A stretch of DNA of 34,958 nucleotides, from IMG/VR virus record IMGVR_UViG_3300032665_000113, positions 1-34,958 of that record; one strand, written 5' to 3'. The stretch's first letter is position 1; each line of letters opens with the position of its first letter. The notes under the pieces are model-generated. The model saw nothing but the letters and a program-made list of their open reading frames with translations. It ran no database searches and was not told where the DNA came from. Both the position numbers and the translations under genes were made by a program. Below are positions 24,584-31,814 of the stretch, piece after piece. Source of the DNA: a virus.

Positions 24584-26971
24584 ATGGCTGGTGAATTTGA
24601 GTTTGTTGAAGAACAACCAGCAGCCGCTCCAAGCGGAGGCGGTGCTTTTGAATTTATTGAAGAGCCAGCACGCGTTCAAAGGCTTCCTGGCATAGATGTT
24701 GGGAAGACGCCTGAACAAATTCGTATGATGCGAGGTAGAACGCCTGAACAGCAACGCGCTGTTGATGAGGCTCAGGCTAAAGAAACATACGAAAAGATGT
24801 TATTAAGCGGTAGGTCTCCAGCAGAAAAAGGCGCTTTATCTTTCCTTGGCTCTTATGGTCAAGCATTTGCACCAGGTGTATTTGAATGGGCTCCAGCCGC
24901 TGGCGCTAAATTGCTTGGTAAGGTTGGCGTTCCTGGATATGAAAGCTATGCAGAGCAGCCTGTAGAAGACATTAGGCAGAAAGCTAAAGGGATAATAGGC
25001 GGCGCTCAGGCAGAATATCCAAAGACTTCTGCCGCTGGAACGGTCACAGGCCTGGGGGCTGGCGTAGCAGCTTTACCAGCCGTAACCAAATTGCCCGTAG
25101 TAGGAGAACTTGGAACTGTTGGTTCTGGAGCTGCTACTGGCGCTCTTTATGATGGCCTATCTGAAGGAGCCGAAAAAGGCGACTTAGGTAGTGCGCTTAG
25201 GGCGTCTATAATGGGCGGCGGATTGGGTGCAACATTAGCCCCAGTTGCCGAAAAAGCTATTTCTGGTTTGACCACTTTAGTTAAAGGCGGTCGTCCTGTC
25301 GTTGACGCTCAAGGAAACTTGACGCAAGAAGCAATAGACATTGCGCAAAAAGCTGGCCTAACTCCAGAGCAAATAAATTATTTTGCACCTTCATTAGTTC
25401 AAACATTTGAGAAGCGCGGGTTAACTGAAGCTGCGGCGAGAGAAGCTCCATTTGCAGAATTTGGTATTGAGCCAAAACGCGGAATGGTTAGCCTTGAGCC
25501 TAAACAATTGGCGAGAGAAGAAAAATTTGGTGAATATGAACCAATCGCGGCTCAAGCAACAGCAGAGGCTGAAAGGGCGTTTGGAGCACCTGTTCCGTTA
25601 AGAGACGCCGTAGAGCAAGCTGTGGCCAAGGGGCAATCTGAGGCGGCTAAGTTAAAGTCTGATTATGAGCAGGCTTATAAAACGGCTGCAAGTGTTCCTG
25701 GTAAATTTAGCCGGGAGACACTAACGAGCGTTGGCGATAAGCTTTTAGGTAATTTGGCAAAAGATGAAAAAGCTCTTGCTTTCCGTAATAGCGATGTCGT
25801 CCAAAGCGCCGCTAAAAAGCTTAACGAAACTCTTGGCCAAGCCTTACCGACTGGCCCAGAAGTTGGCGCTCCACGTATTGTTCATCAAACTTTTGGCGCT
25901 GTTGAAGAAGCTAGAAAGACACTTAACCAAGCTTTTGGCGCGGCTAAAGATAAAACAGATCGTGCTGGTGTCCGTCGATTGATCAACGATTTTGACCAAT
26001 ATGTTGAAGACTCCATTAGCAACGGCGCTTTTTCTGGCGATAAAAATGTTGTCCAACAATGGCGTGATGCTCGTAAATTGTTTTCTAAGTATCAAGACAA
26101 ATACGGCGTAAAGAAAACAGGCGAAGAGTCTGGTATGCTTTTAAAGCAAATTATGGACGGAACAAAAAGCCCTGAAGACGTCGGCAATATGATGTTTAAC
26201 TTTGCCAGCACAGGTGAGGCAAAAGCAAAAGCATCTGCTCTTAAAACATATTTTCAACTGCAAAGAGCGCTTGGACCTAATGCTCCAGAATTGCAACAGG
26301 TCACAAGATCTTTTTTACAGCAGCTTGTAACGCCAACTATTAAGGCTGGAGAGGCAGTATCTCCAAAAACATTTACTGCTACAGCTAATCAAATAGATAA
26401 TTTTCTTAGCGGCAATCAAGCCAGCTTTGCCAGAAGACTTTTAGCCCCAGATGATATTAAATATTTAAAAGAATACGCCAATGTGATGAGGGCAGCTGGA
26501 ACTAAGGCTCCTAAAGATGTTCAGCCAACATTAGGTGCTTTTGGCCAAGCGGCAGCGGCTTCAGCTCCGTTGGTTTTAGAAGCTACTGCTGCCGCTTTAG
26601 GCCATATACATCCAGGTTGGGCCGCATTAATTGCTGCTCCCACTGCTCTTTCATCAAGGTTTAGCGCCGTTAAAGGTAGCGAATGGCTGGCCCGAAGAGC
26701 TGCAAATCTTGCTCCTGAATCAGTTGGCAGACCTTATGAGACACCTGGTATCAGAACTGGAATACCTCTTTTGGAACAGGCGGCGTTAAGAGATCAAGAG
26801 AGACAACCAAGGGCCACAGGCGGCAAAACCGGTCGCGTCTACACCGCAGAGCAAATGCTTTCAAGATCAAAGGTTGCTAGAAAAGCGATTGGCGATCAGA
26901 CTAAATCAATCTTAGAACAGCCAGATGAGCGCGTTGTTAGTGCTCTTAAAGCTGTAAGTGATCACATATAA
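24584..26971 (+). CDS. Large ejection (DNA-transfer) protein
   Basis: 795 aa. The N-terminus has two copies of a FEFVEE/FEFIEE motif (residues 4-9 and about 22-27), a tag seen in ejection or internal virion proteins of similar phages. Several Ala/Gly-rich hydrophobic stretches follow (AAGTVTGLGAGVAALPAV; GSGAATGALYDGLS), long enough to contact membrane, then extended Ala/Lys/Glu helices (AVEQAVAKGQSEAAKLKSDYEQAYKTA) to residue 650. The C-terminal part is hydrophobic again and ends in a charged helix. No enzyme motif is visible. Composition and place after the SleB protein fit the P22 gp7/gp20/gp16 class that forms a trans-envelope channel. The ribosome site is weak (GAGACTAAACA). Confidence 0.72.
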   Translation: MAGEFEFVEEQPAAAPSGGGAFEFIEEPARVQRLPGIDVGKTPEQIRMMRGRTPEQQRAVDEAQAKETYEKMLLSGRSPAEKGALSFLGSYGQAFAPGVFEWAPAAGAKLLGKVGVPGYESYAEQPVEDIRQKAKGIIGGAQAEYPKTSAAGTVTGLGAGVAALPAVTKLPVVGELGTVGSGAATGALYDGLSEGAEKGDLGSALRASIMGGGLGATLAPVAEKAISGLTTLVKGGRPVVDAQGNLTQEAIDIAQKAGLTPEQINYFAPSLVQTFEKRGLTEAAAREAPFAEFGIEPKRGMVSLEPKQLAREEKFGEYEPIAAQATAEAERAFGAPVPLRDAVEQAVAKGQSEAAKLKSDYEQAYKTAASVPGKFSRETLTSVGDKLLGNLAKDEKALAFRNSDVVQSAAKKLNETLGQALPTGPEVGAPRIVHQTFGAVEEARKTLNQAFGAAKDKTDRAGVRRLINDFDQYVEDSISNGAFSGDKNVVQQWRDARKLFSKYQDKYGVKKTGEESGMLLKQIMDGTKSPEDVGNMMFNFASTGEAKAKASALKTYFQLQRALGPNAPELQQVTRSFLQQLVTPTIKAGEAVSPKTFTATANQIDNFLSGNQASFARRLLAPDDIKYLKEYANVMRAAGTKAPKDVQPTLGAFGQAAAASAPLVLEATAAALGHIHPGWAALIAAPTALSSRFSAVKGSEWLARRAANLAPESVGRPYETPGIRTGIPLLEQAALRDQERQPRATGGKTGRVYTAEQMLSRSKVARKAIGDQTKSILEQPDERVVSALKAVSDHI

Positions 26972-26983
26972 GAGGACGTTTTA

Positions 26984-27805
26984 ATGGCTAACAATCCATC
27001 ACCAAATAAGCTTCTTGATCGTCCAGACAAAGGTGATTTGGATTGGTCAACGCCGCTTAATTATAACTTTACGGATCTTGATAGCATCCTTGGCGCGACA
27101 GTCCAGCCAGTTAACGTCGCCAATGTTTATACGTTGAGTAGCACGGACATACAAAACTCACGCATTAACGTAACTGGCACAATTACGGCTGATGCTAATG
27201 TTACAATTCCAGCTACATTTGGCGGTTATTGGATTGTTTCAAATAACACGACTGGCGCTTTTAATGTTCGCGTTAAAGTATTGACTGGCGCAAATCTCGT
27301 TACGGTTCCTCAAGGATTTTCAACGATCGTCTTTAGCAACGGCACAGAGGCATACGACGCTTTAAGTAGCAAGCTAAATGTCACGGGTGGAACGGTATCG
27401 GGCAATCTTTCTCTTGGCGGCGTCCTGAATGTTGGAACAGGTAAGTTGGTATTTGATCCTACATCAACTTCTCCTGTTTTAAACGTTTCTGGTAATATCG
27501 TAGCTTCTGGAAATGTTACAGCTTTTGGAACAATCCCTTCCGACGAAAGATTAAAAGAAGACGTCAGAACGCTTGAAGATTCTCTGGATATTATTAAGCG
27601 ATTGCGTGGGGTTAGCTTTATCTTAAAAAATACCAAGAAGCCATCTCTTGGTCTTATCGCGCAAGAAGTTCAAGAAGTTTTGCCATCTCTTGTATATCAG
27701 GGCCCAGATGAGATGTTGAGTGTTGCATACGCCAACATGGTCGGTGTTCTCATTGAAGCTGTTAAAGAGTTGTCCGATCGTGTCGAACAATTAGAGAAGA
27801 AATAA
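26984..27805 (+). CDS. Short tail fibre with S74 autoprocessing chaperone domain
   Basis: 273 aa. The N-terminal 30 residues (LLDRPDKGDLDWSTPLNYNFTDLDS) look like a tail-attachment segment. A beta-rich middle (residues 35-180) follows with Asn/Thr-rich strands. The C-terminal 88 residues are an S74 intramolecular chaperone with the catalytic pair S186-D-E-R-L-K191, then LGLIAQEVQEVLPSLV and YANMVGVLIEAVKEL. Self-cleavage before Ser186 is expected, leaving a short trimeric spike. This is the second S74 protein of the window; the other ends the giant fibre. GAGGA precedes the ATG, and its stop overlaps the next start (TAATG). Confidence 0.88.
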   Translation: MANNPSPNKLLDRPDKGDLDWSTPLNYNFTDLDSILGATVQPVNVANVYTLSSTDIQNSRINVTGTITADANVTIPATFGGYWIVSNNTTGAFNVRVKVLTGANLVTVPQGFSTIVFSNGTEAYDALSSKLNVTGGTVSGNLSLGGVLNVGTGKLVFDPTSTSPVLNVSGNIVASGNVTAFGTIPSDERLKEDVRTLEDSLDIIKRLRGVSFILKNTKKPSLGLIAQEVQEVLPSLVYQGPDEMLSVAYANMVGVLIEAVKELSDRVEQLEKK

Positions 27806-28488
27806 TGACTCTTCCTGCAAGCGGTCCTCTTGTTCTTGGGTTGGCTAGTGGAGGCAACTCCATCAATAGCGAATTTGGCTACGGGAATGATTTAGGGTCG
27901 TATCGTGGCGTTTATTATGGTTTAGGAGGTCAAGAATTTAGATTTCCTGTTTCTCCTAATTCTATTGCAATGAATTTATTTTATAGCACATATAAAATTG
28001 TTGGCGGGTCTCGGACTTTTAATAGCACACAATCTTTTGTTATTCCTGTTTATAATACAATTACGATTACTGTCCAAGGAGGACAGGGAGGCGCATCTGG
28101 CGCTCCTGGATATATTAGTTCTCCTTGTACGGGAGCCGGCAAATTCACTTCAGGTTCTTCCGGAGGATACGGTTCCGGATCTTCTTTTGGCGGCTATTTA
28201 TCTGCGGCAGGCGGAGCTGGTGGAGCAGGTTCTGCTTCATCAAGCAATCCAGGACAGTCTGGTCAGGTTATTTCAACAACTTATACTAATCCAGTTCAAG
28301 GAGGATCAGGCCCTCCATCTGGAACAACCGTTACTGTTTCAATTGGCGGGGGCGGTTCTGGTGGCGGTGGTGGCTGTCTTGTTTATCAACTTATAGTTGG
28401 AACAACTAATTTTGGTTGCGCATGTTGGAACAATGCCGCTTCTGGCAGTGGAGGCGCAGCAGGCGTTGTCACTGTAACGTGGGCATAA
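27805..28488 (+). CDS. Glycine-rich adhesin-like virion protein
   Basis: 227 aa. The N-terminal 70 residues (PASGPLVLGLASGGNSINSEFGYG) resemble the start of phage proteins with an 'SLxxIxxEFG' opening. Strands follow (QSFVIPVYNTITITVQGGQGG), then a glycine-rich part (residues 90-190) with GGxGG and SGGGGG runs, and a closing strand GVVTVTWA. Glycine-rich sandwiches of this type occur in phage adhesins such as T4-like gp38, where the glycine loops set host range. It is translationally coupled to the preceding S74 fibre, so it may be its tip adhesin. Three Cys near the end may pair or bind metal. It is the last gene of the late block. Confidence 0.7.
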   Translation: MTLPASGPLVLGLASGGNSINSEFGYGNDLGSYRGVYYGLGGQEFRFPVSPNSIAMNLFYSTYKIVGGSRTFNSTQSFVIPVYNTITITVQGGQGGASGAPGYISSPCTGAGKFTSGSSGGYGSGSSFGGYLSAAGGAGGAGSASSSNPGQSGQVISTTYTNPVQGGSGPPSGTTVTVSIGGGGSGGGGGCLVYQLIVGTTNFGCACWNNAASGSGGAAGVVTVTWA

Positions 28489-28513
28489 ATATTTGCATCC
28501 CGACCACGAACAA

Positions 28514-28618
28514 ATGTTAATGGCGATTATAAAAGCAGCTTTGCTTATCTTAATCGCCATTTATAGTTTTAAGTTAGGTCGCGTGTTTTATGACTTTATG
28601 CAATTAACGCTTGAGTAG
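28514..28618 (+). CDS. Possible 34-aa membrane peptide (overlaps a hairpin)
   Basis: ATG 28514 to TAG 28616 gives 34 aa with one hydrophobic helix (MAIIKAALLILIAIYSF) and a short tail; an in-frame TTG at 28493 would add seven residues. No convincing ribosome site is present. Much of the peptide is dictated by an 11-bp inverted repeat that looks like a terminator, so the open frame may be accidental. It is recorded because small membrane peptides at operon ends are common. Confidence 0.25.
   Translation: MLMAIIKAALLILIAIYSFKLGRVFYDFMQLTLE
28519..28570 (+). terminator. Probable late-operon terminator (long hairpin)
   Basis: Perfect 11-bp arms AATGGCGATTA (28519-28529) and TAATCGCCATT (28551-28561) enclose 21 bases that themselves fold as AAGCA-GCTT-TGCTT (28533-28546). 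A T-rich stretch (TTATAGTTTT) follows on the plus strand. It stands between the last late gene and the convergent gcrA gene, so it could stop transcription from both sides. Confidence 0.55.
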
Positions 28619-28620
28619 AT

Positions 28621-29100
28621 TTACATATTTTTGCGAAGCATTTTTTCCAAATTACCGCGTGCAGGGTAGTAGCATATCGAGTAATGCTCGGCGCAATAAG
28701 AACCACGCGTCTGCATCTCACCACAGTATTTAACAGGCGTTTCGTCACCTGAAATAATAAATCTACATGAGTTCAGTTTAAGATCCAGTAATTCTATGCC
28801 ACCTGAACGCGTTGGCAGTGAAGGAACATTTTCTATTTGTAAATCTTTAGGTATTATATTTATTGCTTTTGGGTTATGTCTTTTGGCGTAATCTTCTTCT
28901 CTAACTTTTCTTGCTTCAACAACTCTTTTCTTATGCTGTTCTTTTTCATCACGCGCAAAAACGTGACCCTTGCGTCTTAGTCTATTAACCATGCCAATAA
29001 CGGCATTGCGCGTCATATTAAGCTTCTCGCCAATTTGGCTGCCGCTTAACCCCTCTTCCCAATATTTAATAAGTTGGTCTCTTTGCTTTGAACTGATCAT
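28621..29100 (-). CDS. gcrA: GcrA-family cell-cycle regulator
   Basis: About 159 aa from ATG 29100, where AAGGA lies seven bases upstream and the product opens as GcrA proteins do; a farther ATG at 29166 would add 22 unrelated residues. The N-terminal DNA-binding part (2-45) contains YWEEGLSGSQIGEKLN and MTRNAVIGMVNRL, the near-invariant GcrA helix-turn-helix. The C-terminal part has LNSCRFIISGD, KYCGE and SYCAEHYS, matching the Cys/His-containing sigma-factor-binding domain. In Caulobacter GcrA joins RNA polymerase holoenzyme and activates promoters with methylated GANTC. A phage copy may steer host or phage transcription. It is transcribed away from the metallophosphoesterase gene. Confidence 0.88.
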   Translation of the reverse strand: MISSKQRDQLIKYWEEGLSGSQIGEKLNMTRNAVIGMVNRLRRKGHVFARDEKEQHKKRVVEARKVREEDYAKRHNPKAINIIPKDLQIENVPSLPTRSGGIELLDLKLNSCRFIISGDETPVKYCGEMQTRGSYCAEHYSICYYPARGNLEKMLRKNM

Positions 29101-29149
29101 GTCGATTTCCTTGCTATATTTCGATATTAAATGTAAAATACATAACCCA

Positions 29150-29180
29150 TTGACATAAAACGACAATAATTAACGTCTAT
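29150..29180 (+). promoter_or_regulatory. Possible sigma-70-type promoter for the metallophosphoesterase gene
   Basis: An exact TTGACA (29150-29155) lies in the 113-bp divergent region, but the best -10 (GTCTAT, 29175-29180) is 19 bases away and poor. The region holds no GANTC site, so GcrA control through methylation is not indicated. Low confidence. Confidence 0.28.
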
Positions 29181-29213
29181 AGGGTTAGTGCCCCGATATT
29201 ACAGGGAACGCCA

Positions 29214-30506
29214 ATGATTGCAAGAGAAGAAGCTGAAGAACTAATCAGCTTAATTGAACAGGCGCTCCGTAACGGGGATTATCCAGACGGACATAAATGC
29301 GTTAACCATCAAAGGCTGGCAACAGCAACTATCGCAAAAAAATTAGGTGTTCACAGATCGGTTATTGCCAGAAAGCTGGGAGAGTCAAAGAGAGAACATG
29401 GGTTAGAACCAAATTGGAAAATATTTACTGGTATCAAAGAAGAAAACGCCGACCACATCATTGTCCGACGCCTTAAAGATAAATTGGCAATAGCAGAGAC
29501 AAGAGCGGCCAAGGCTGAACGCACCAACATTAGCTCAGAGGCGATTAGGGAAGGCATTTTAGGTCTTGCCGCCACGCCACTAGAGCCGCAGCCCTGGAAG
29601 CCATCTAAAGGCGATAAGAAGGGACAGAAAGAGGCGCTGGTTCTTATGGTATCGGACGTCCATATGGGCGAGACGATCGACAAGAATCAGATGGGCGGCA
29701 GGAATACATTTGATAAAAAGATTTGCGGTAAACGTCTTGAGCGTCTATTCCAAGGCGTCGTCAAAATGGGGACTGTCCACTGGTCTGGTCCTCCGCCTGG
29801 CGTGATATATGTTATACTTGGCGGCGATCTTATCAGCGGTGAAATCCACGAAGAATTAGCGAAGTCTAATGATCTACTTGCTATCCCCGCTGTCAGAGAA
29901 CTTGCAACGCATATCATATCTGGGCTTGAACTCCTTCTCGAATCCTTTGACTGCGAAATTCGAGTCGTCTCCGTTCCGGGCAACCATGGACGGACAACCC
30001 GTAAGCCAGAATCAAAGGGATTTGTCCTCAACTCCTACGACACCCTCGTCGCCTGGCTCGTCGAAAGCTGGTTCATGGCAAAAGGGACCAAGCGGATATC
30101 ATTTGCAGCCCCGGCGTCGGGTGATGCGTTAATCAATATCTGCGGCTGGAATTTCCTTTTCACTCATGGCGATAGGATAGGGTCGCGGGGTGGCATGGGT
30201 ATGGTTGGTCCGGTTGCAACAATTGCTCGTGGTATGCAACGCGTTATTCAGGACTATGCGGCAGAGCAAATCGTGGTAGACTATGTGGTTGTTGGCCATT
30301 TCCACACCAGCGTCGAGCTGGAGCAAGGATTTTGTAATGGCTCAGTCTCAGGTCCCAGTGAGTATAGCCGCTCTGGTCGTATGCGTAGCAGCCCTTGCAG
30401 CCAGTGGCTCCTTAGTGTTCATCCTAATCACGGCGTTGCTAGACGCTGGAAACTCATACTCGGCGCGCCCGATGAAGGCAGTATATATAAGGGAAGGGCG
30501 GCGTAA
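29214..30506 (+). CDS. HTH-containing calcineurin-like metallophosphoesterase
   Basis: 430 aa. Residues about 34-58 (ATATIAKKLGVHRSVIARKLGE) are a helix-turn-helix, followed by a charged helix (80-104). The phosphoesterase domain fills the rest with all metal motifs: D148-V-H150 (SDVHMGE), G203-x2 with D205 (GGDLISGE), GNHGR (N257, H258), H318-G-D320 (THGDR) and G361-H-F-H364 (VGHFHTS). A complete site indicates an active phosphatase or nuclease; joining it to a DNA-binding element favours DNA as substrate. Related phage proteins are common but not characterised as far as I know. The ribosome site is AGGGAA. It diverges from gcrA and is followed by a small acidic protein gene. Confidence 0.85.
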   Translation: MIAREEAEELISLIEQALRNGDYPDGHKCVNHQRLATATIAKKLGVHRSVIARKLGESKREHGLEPNWKIFTGIKEENADHIIVRRLKDKLAIAETRAAKAERTNISSEAIREGILGLAATPLEPQPWKPSKGDKKGQKEALVLMVSDVHMGETIDKNQMGGRNTFDKKICGKRLERLFQGVVKMGTVHWSGPPPGVIYVILGGDLISGEIHEELAKSNDLLAIPAVRELATHIISGLELLLESFDCEIRVVSVPGNHGRTTRKPESKGFVLNSYDTLVAWLVESWFMAKGTKRISFAAPASGDALINICGWNFLFTHGDRIGSRGGMGMVGPVATIARGMQRVIQDYAAEQIVVDYVVVGHFHTSVELEQGFCNGSVSGPSEYSRSGRMRSSPCSQWLLSVHPNHGVARRWKLILGAPDEGSIYKGRAA

Positions 30507-30519
30507 GCGTCCGTTCTGA
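30337..30519 (+). CDS. Possible overlapping membrane protein in the 3' end of the phosphoesterase gene
   Basis: ATG 30337 with AAGGA seven bases upstream opens a 60-aa frame that overlaps the phosphoesterase gene and ends 13 bases beyond it. The product has one long hydrophobic helix (VSIAALVVCVAALAASGSLVFILITALL) and a basic tail (REGRRKRPF). The reading frame below it encodes the conserved C-terminus of the phosphoesterase, so the hydrophobicity may be a by-product of codon phase. Reported as a candidate only. Confidence 0.25.
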   Translation: MAQSQVPVSIAALVVCVAALAASGSLVFILITALLDAGNSYSARPMKAVYIREGRRKRPF

Positions 30520-30530
30520 GGGAGACTGAT

Positions 30531-30758
30531 ATGATTGACGACGAAGACGACATCGTTGAAATCGATACGTCTGATGGAGACGAGTTTCCGTTAGATAGCG
30601 TGGCAGCTAGGGTCGTGGCATTTACGAAGTTAATTGCTCTTGTCGATCATTTGAAGAACGAGGACGCAAAGAAAGAAGCCATTATGATGCTTGGAGCTGT
30701 CAGGCGTTCGTTTAAGACGATTCCAACGGCTGAAGGGGTTACGCCGATAAAGTCATAG
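30531..30758 (+). CDS. Small acidic hypothetical protein
   Basis: 75 aa. A strongly acidic start (MIDDEDDIVEIDTSDGDEF) is followed by two helices (VVAFTKLIALVDHLKNEDAKKEAIMMLGAVRRSF). The acidic head and helical body could bind a basic partner or mimic DNA, but no family is recognised. GAGGGAGA lies seven bases before ATG 30531. It is the last plus-strand gene before the convergent minus operon, and a hairpin overlaps its stop codon. Confidence 0.65.
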   Translation: MIDDEDDIVEIDTSDGDEFPLDSVAARVVAFTKLIALVDHLKNEDAKKEAIMMLGAVRRSFKTIPTAEGVTPIKS

Positions 30759-30775
30759 TCTGACTATGTATTTTT
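30754..30775 (+). terminator. Weak terminator-like hairpin
   Basis: CATAG-TCTGA-CTATG (30754-30768; the dyad extends to seven bases per arm) is followed at once by TATTTTT. It spans the stop codon of the small acidic gene. The stem is AT-rich and short, so it would be a weak intrinsic terminator for the plus-strand pair. Confidence 0.4.
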
Positions 30776-30864
30776 GATGCTTTGTAAACTTCGTGCGTCA
30801 TATTTGGATCATATGAAGGCTTTGTGAGCCATATATGGATTACGGCATTATACCGTATCTGAAA

Positions 30865-30933
30865 TATTTACTGTTCAGTAAAATTTTTACCTTTTTTTAT
30901 TTGAGAACTATTATATTTACCGTTCGGTAAAAT
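30865..30933. repeat. Two covarying palindromes at the end of the minus operon
   Basis: Two 16-bp dyads, TTTACTGTTCAGTAAA (30867-30882) and TTTACCGTTCGGTAAA (30916-30931), lie 49 bp apart. Each sits in a shared frame of TAT before and AT after. The only two differences between copies are T-to-C on the left arm and A-to-G on the right arm, so pairing is kept. Copy 1 contains the stop codon of the 30868 gene, and copy 2 lies in its coding end. An inverted repeat TACGG..CCGTA (30841-30857) stands beside them. They could be operators or hairpins. Confidence 0.7.
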
Positions 30934-31086
30934 CTGCCAAAAGTGTTCACACGGGCCTTTGTAATCATCAGGCCAAATGAAATACGATTGCCAATATTCA
31001 CTGGCCTTTGTGCCGCTATCTTTGTGTCGGTAACACTCGTTCGACTTTGGGCAAATGGTTACGGCGCACATGCTGATGTCAGGCAC
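30868..31086 (-). CDS. Cys-rich small phage protein
   Basis: About 72 aa from GTG 31086, chosen because GGAG and AAGG lie just before it and because the conserved body starts PDISMCAVTICPKSNECYRH; an ATG at 31110 would overlap the upstream gene by 32 bases. Four Cys (CAVTICPKSNEC plus GPCEHF) and a His suggest a zinc knuckle. A pattern of PDISMC..CP...CYR...... followed by QSYF is met in small phage and prophage proteins of unknown function. The last 20 residues are encoded across two copies of a palindrome and may be a late addition. It overlaps the previous gene by eight bases. Confidence 0.7.
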   Translation of the reverse strand: MPDISMCAVTICPKSNECYRHKDSGTKASEYWQSYFIWPDDYKGPCEHFWQILPNGKYNSSQIKKGKNFTEQ

Positions 31087-31315
31087 TGTCCTTCTCTCCC
31101 AAAATAGCATGTTCTATTTCAGTATCTATTTCCTCATGCGACATATAAGGAAAACAACGCAGCATATTGACACGAAATGCCGCTTTTAGCAGCATATTCT
31201 CAGTGCAGAGGTGTTCAATAGCGTCAGCTGCTGTTTTAGCTGCTGGGTTTATTTGCCAAGGATCAGTCCCGTGTTCGCCACGCAAACGCTCTAAGAGGGA
31301 TGTATAGTCAGTCAT
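31079..31315 (-). CDS. Small hypothetical protein, early operon
   Basis: 78 aa, MTDYTSLLERLRGEHGTDPWQINPAAKTAADAIEHLC at the start. The first half (LLERLR...AADAIEHL..EN) matches a pattern common in short phage proteins (a Leu-rich helix, then a second helix ADAIExLxxEN). The second half, LLKAAFRVNMLRCFPYMSHEEIDTEIEHAIL, is helical and specific. No catalytic motif is seen. GGAGAAGG lies before ATG 31315, and the start overlaps the preceding stop as ATGA. Confidence 0.65.
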   Translation of the reverse strand: MTDYTSLLERLRGEHGTDPWQINPAAKTAADAIEHLCTENMLLKAAFRVNMLRCFPYMSHEEIDTEIEHAILGEKDSA

Positions 31316-31683
31316 TCTGCCTTCTCCAAATCTGATCTTTCCTCAAGATGATGCAAAATATCCTCGCCCTCTCGTATCAAAGAGTCAGGTATTTCTGTCG
31401 TCATTGTCAGCTCATTGCGTCTTGCTTCCGGCAAACTGCCGTATTTAAACAACTTTTCCATCCAATATTCTAAAAGCGCAATACGTCTCGACATTCGTTT
31501 ACGGTGCCAAAGATAGGTGTCACACTCGAATTTCAGTCGATGTTCTAGTTCAGCGGTGCGCTTATCTTTTCTATCTAAATCATACAGCGACTTCACGCAT
31601 ATCTTGGCGTCATCATATCTGCTTTCAAATTGCAGCTTTGATATAAGCTCAACAAGCTCAGGGTATGACTTTTTGTCGGTCAT
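31312..31683 (-). CDS. Hypothetical helical protein, early operon
   Basis: 123 aa, almost wholly helical and charged: YPELVELISKLQFESRYDDAKICVKSLYDLDRKDKRTAELEHRLKFECDTYLWHRKRM. The central heptads suggest a coiled coil. A short Ser/Thr stretch near residue 95 links to a final acidic helix (REGEDILHHLEERSDLEKAE). It is not recognised. Both ends overlap their neighbours as ATGA, and GAGGGC lies upstream of ATG 31683. Confidence 0.6.
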   Translation of the reverse strand: MTDKKSYPELVELISKLQFESRYDDAKICVKSLYDLDRKDKRTAELEHRLKFECDTYLWHRKRMSRRIALLEYWMEKLFKYGSLPEARRNELTMTTEIPDSLIREGEDILHHLEERSDLEKAE

Positions 31684-31814
31684 TTTGATGCCCTCACCGA
31701 ACGTCTCAATTTCTTAAACTTCTTCTTTAATTTCTTTAACTCCTTGGCAAGACCGCTAATAGGATCTTTCTTCTCTTCTTCAGAATACGGAACTTTTGAA
31801 TCATCTTTTTTCAT
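31680..31814 (-). CDS. Very small Lys-rich protein
   Basis: 44 aa from ATG 31814: an acidic start (MKKDDSKVPYSEEEKKD) and a strongly basic helix (ELKKLKKKFKKLRRSVRASK). ATG 31814 is chosen because it forms the ATGA overlap with the upstream gene that is used all along this operon; a longer frame back to 31949 would cover most of that gene out of frame. A basic amphipathic helix of this type may bind nucleic acid or a host protein. The function is not known. Confidence 0.55.
   Translation of the reverse strand: MKKDDSKVPYSEEEKKDPISGLAKELKKLKKKFKKLRRSVRASK

Noticed and set aside
29101-29166. Upstream ATG 29166 for gcrA
   Set aside because: It would add 22 residues unlike any GcrA N-terminus; the helix-turn-helix begins right after ATG 29100, which has AAGGA upstream.
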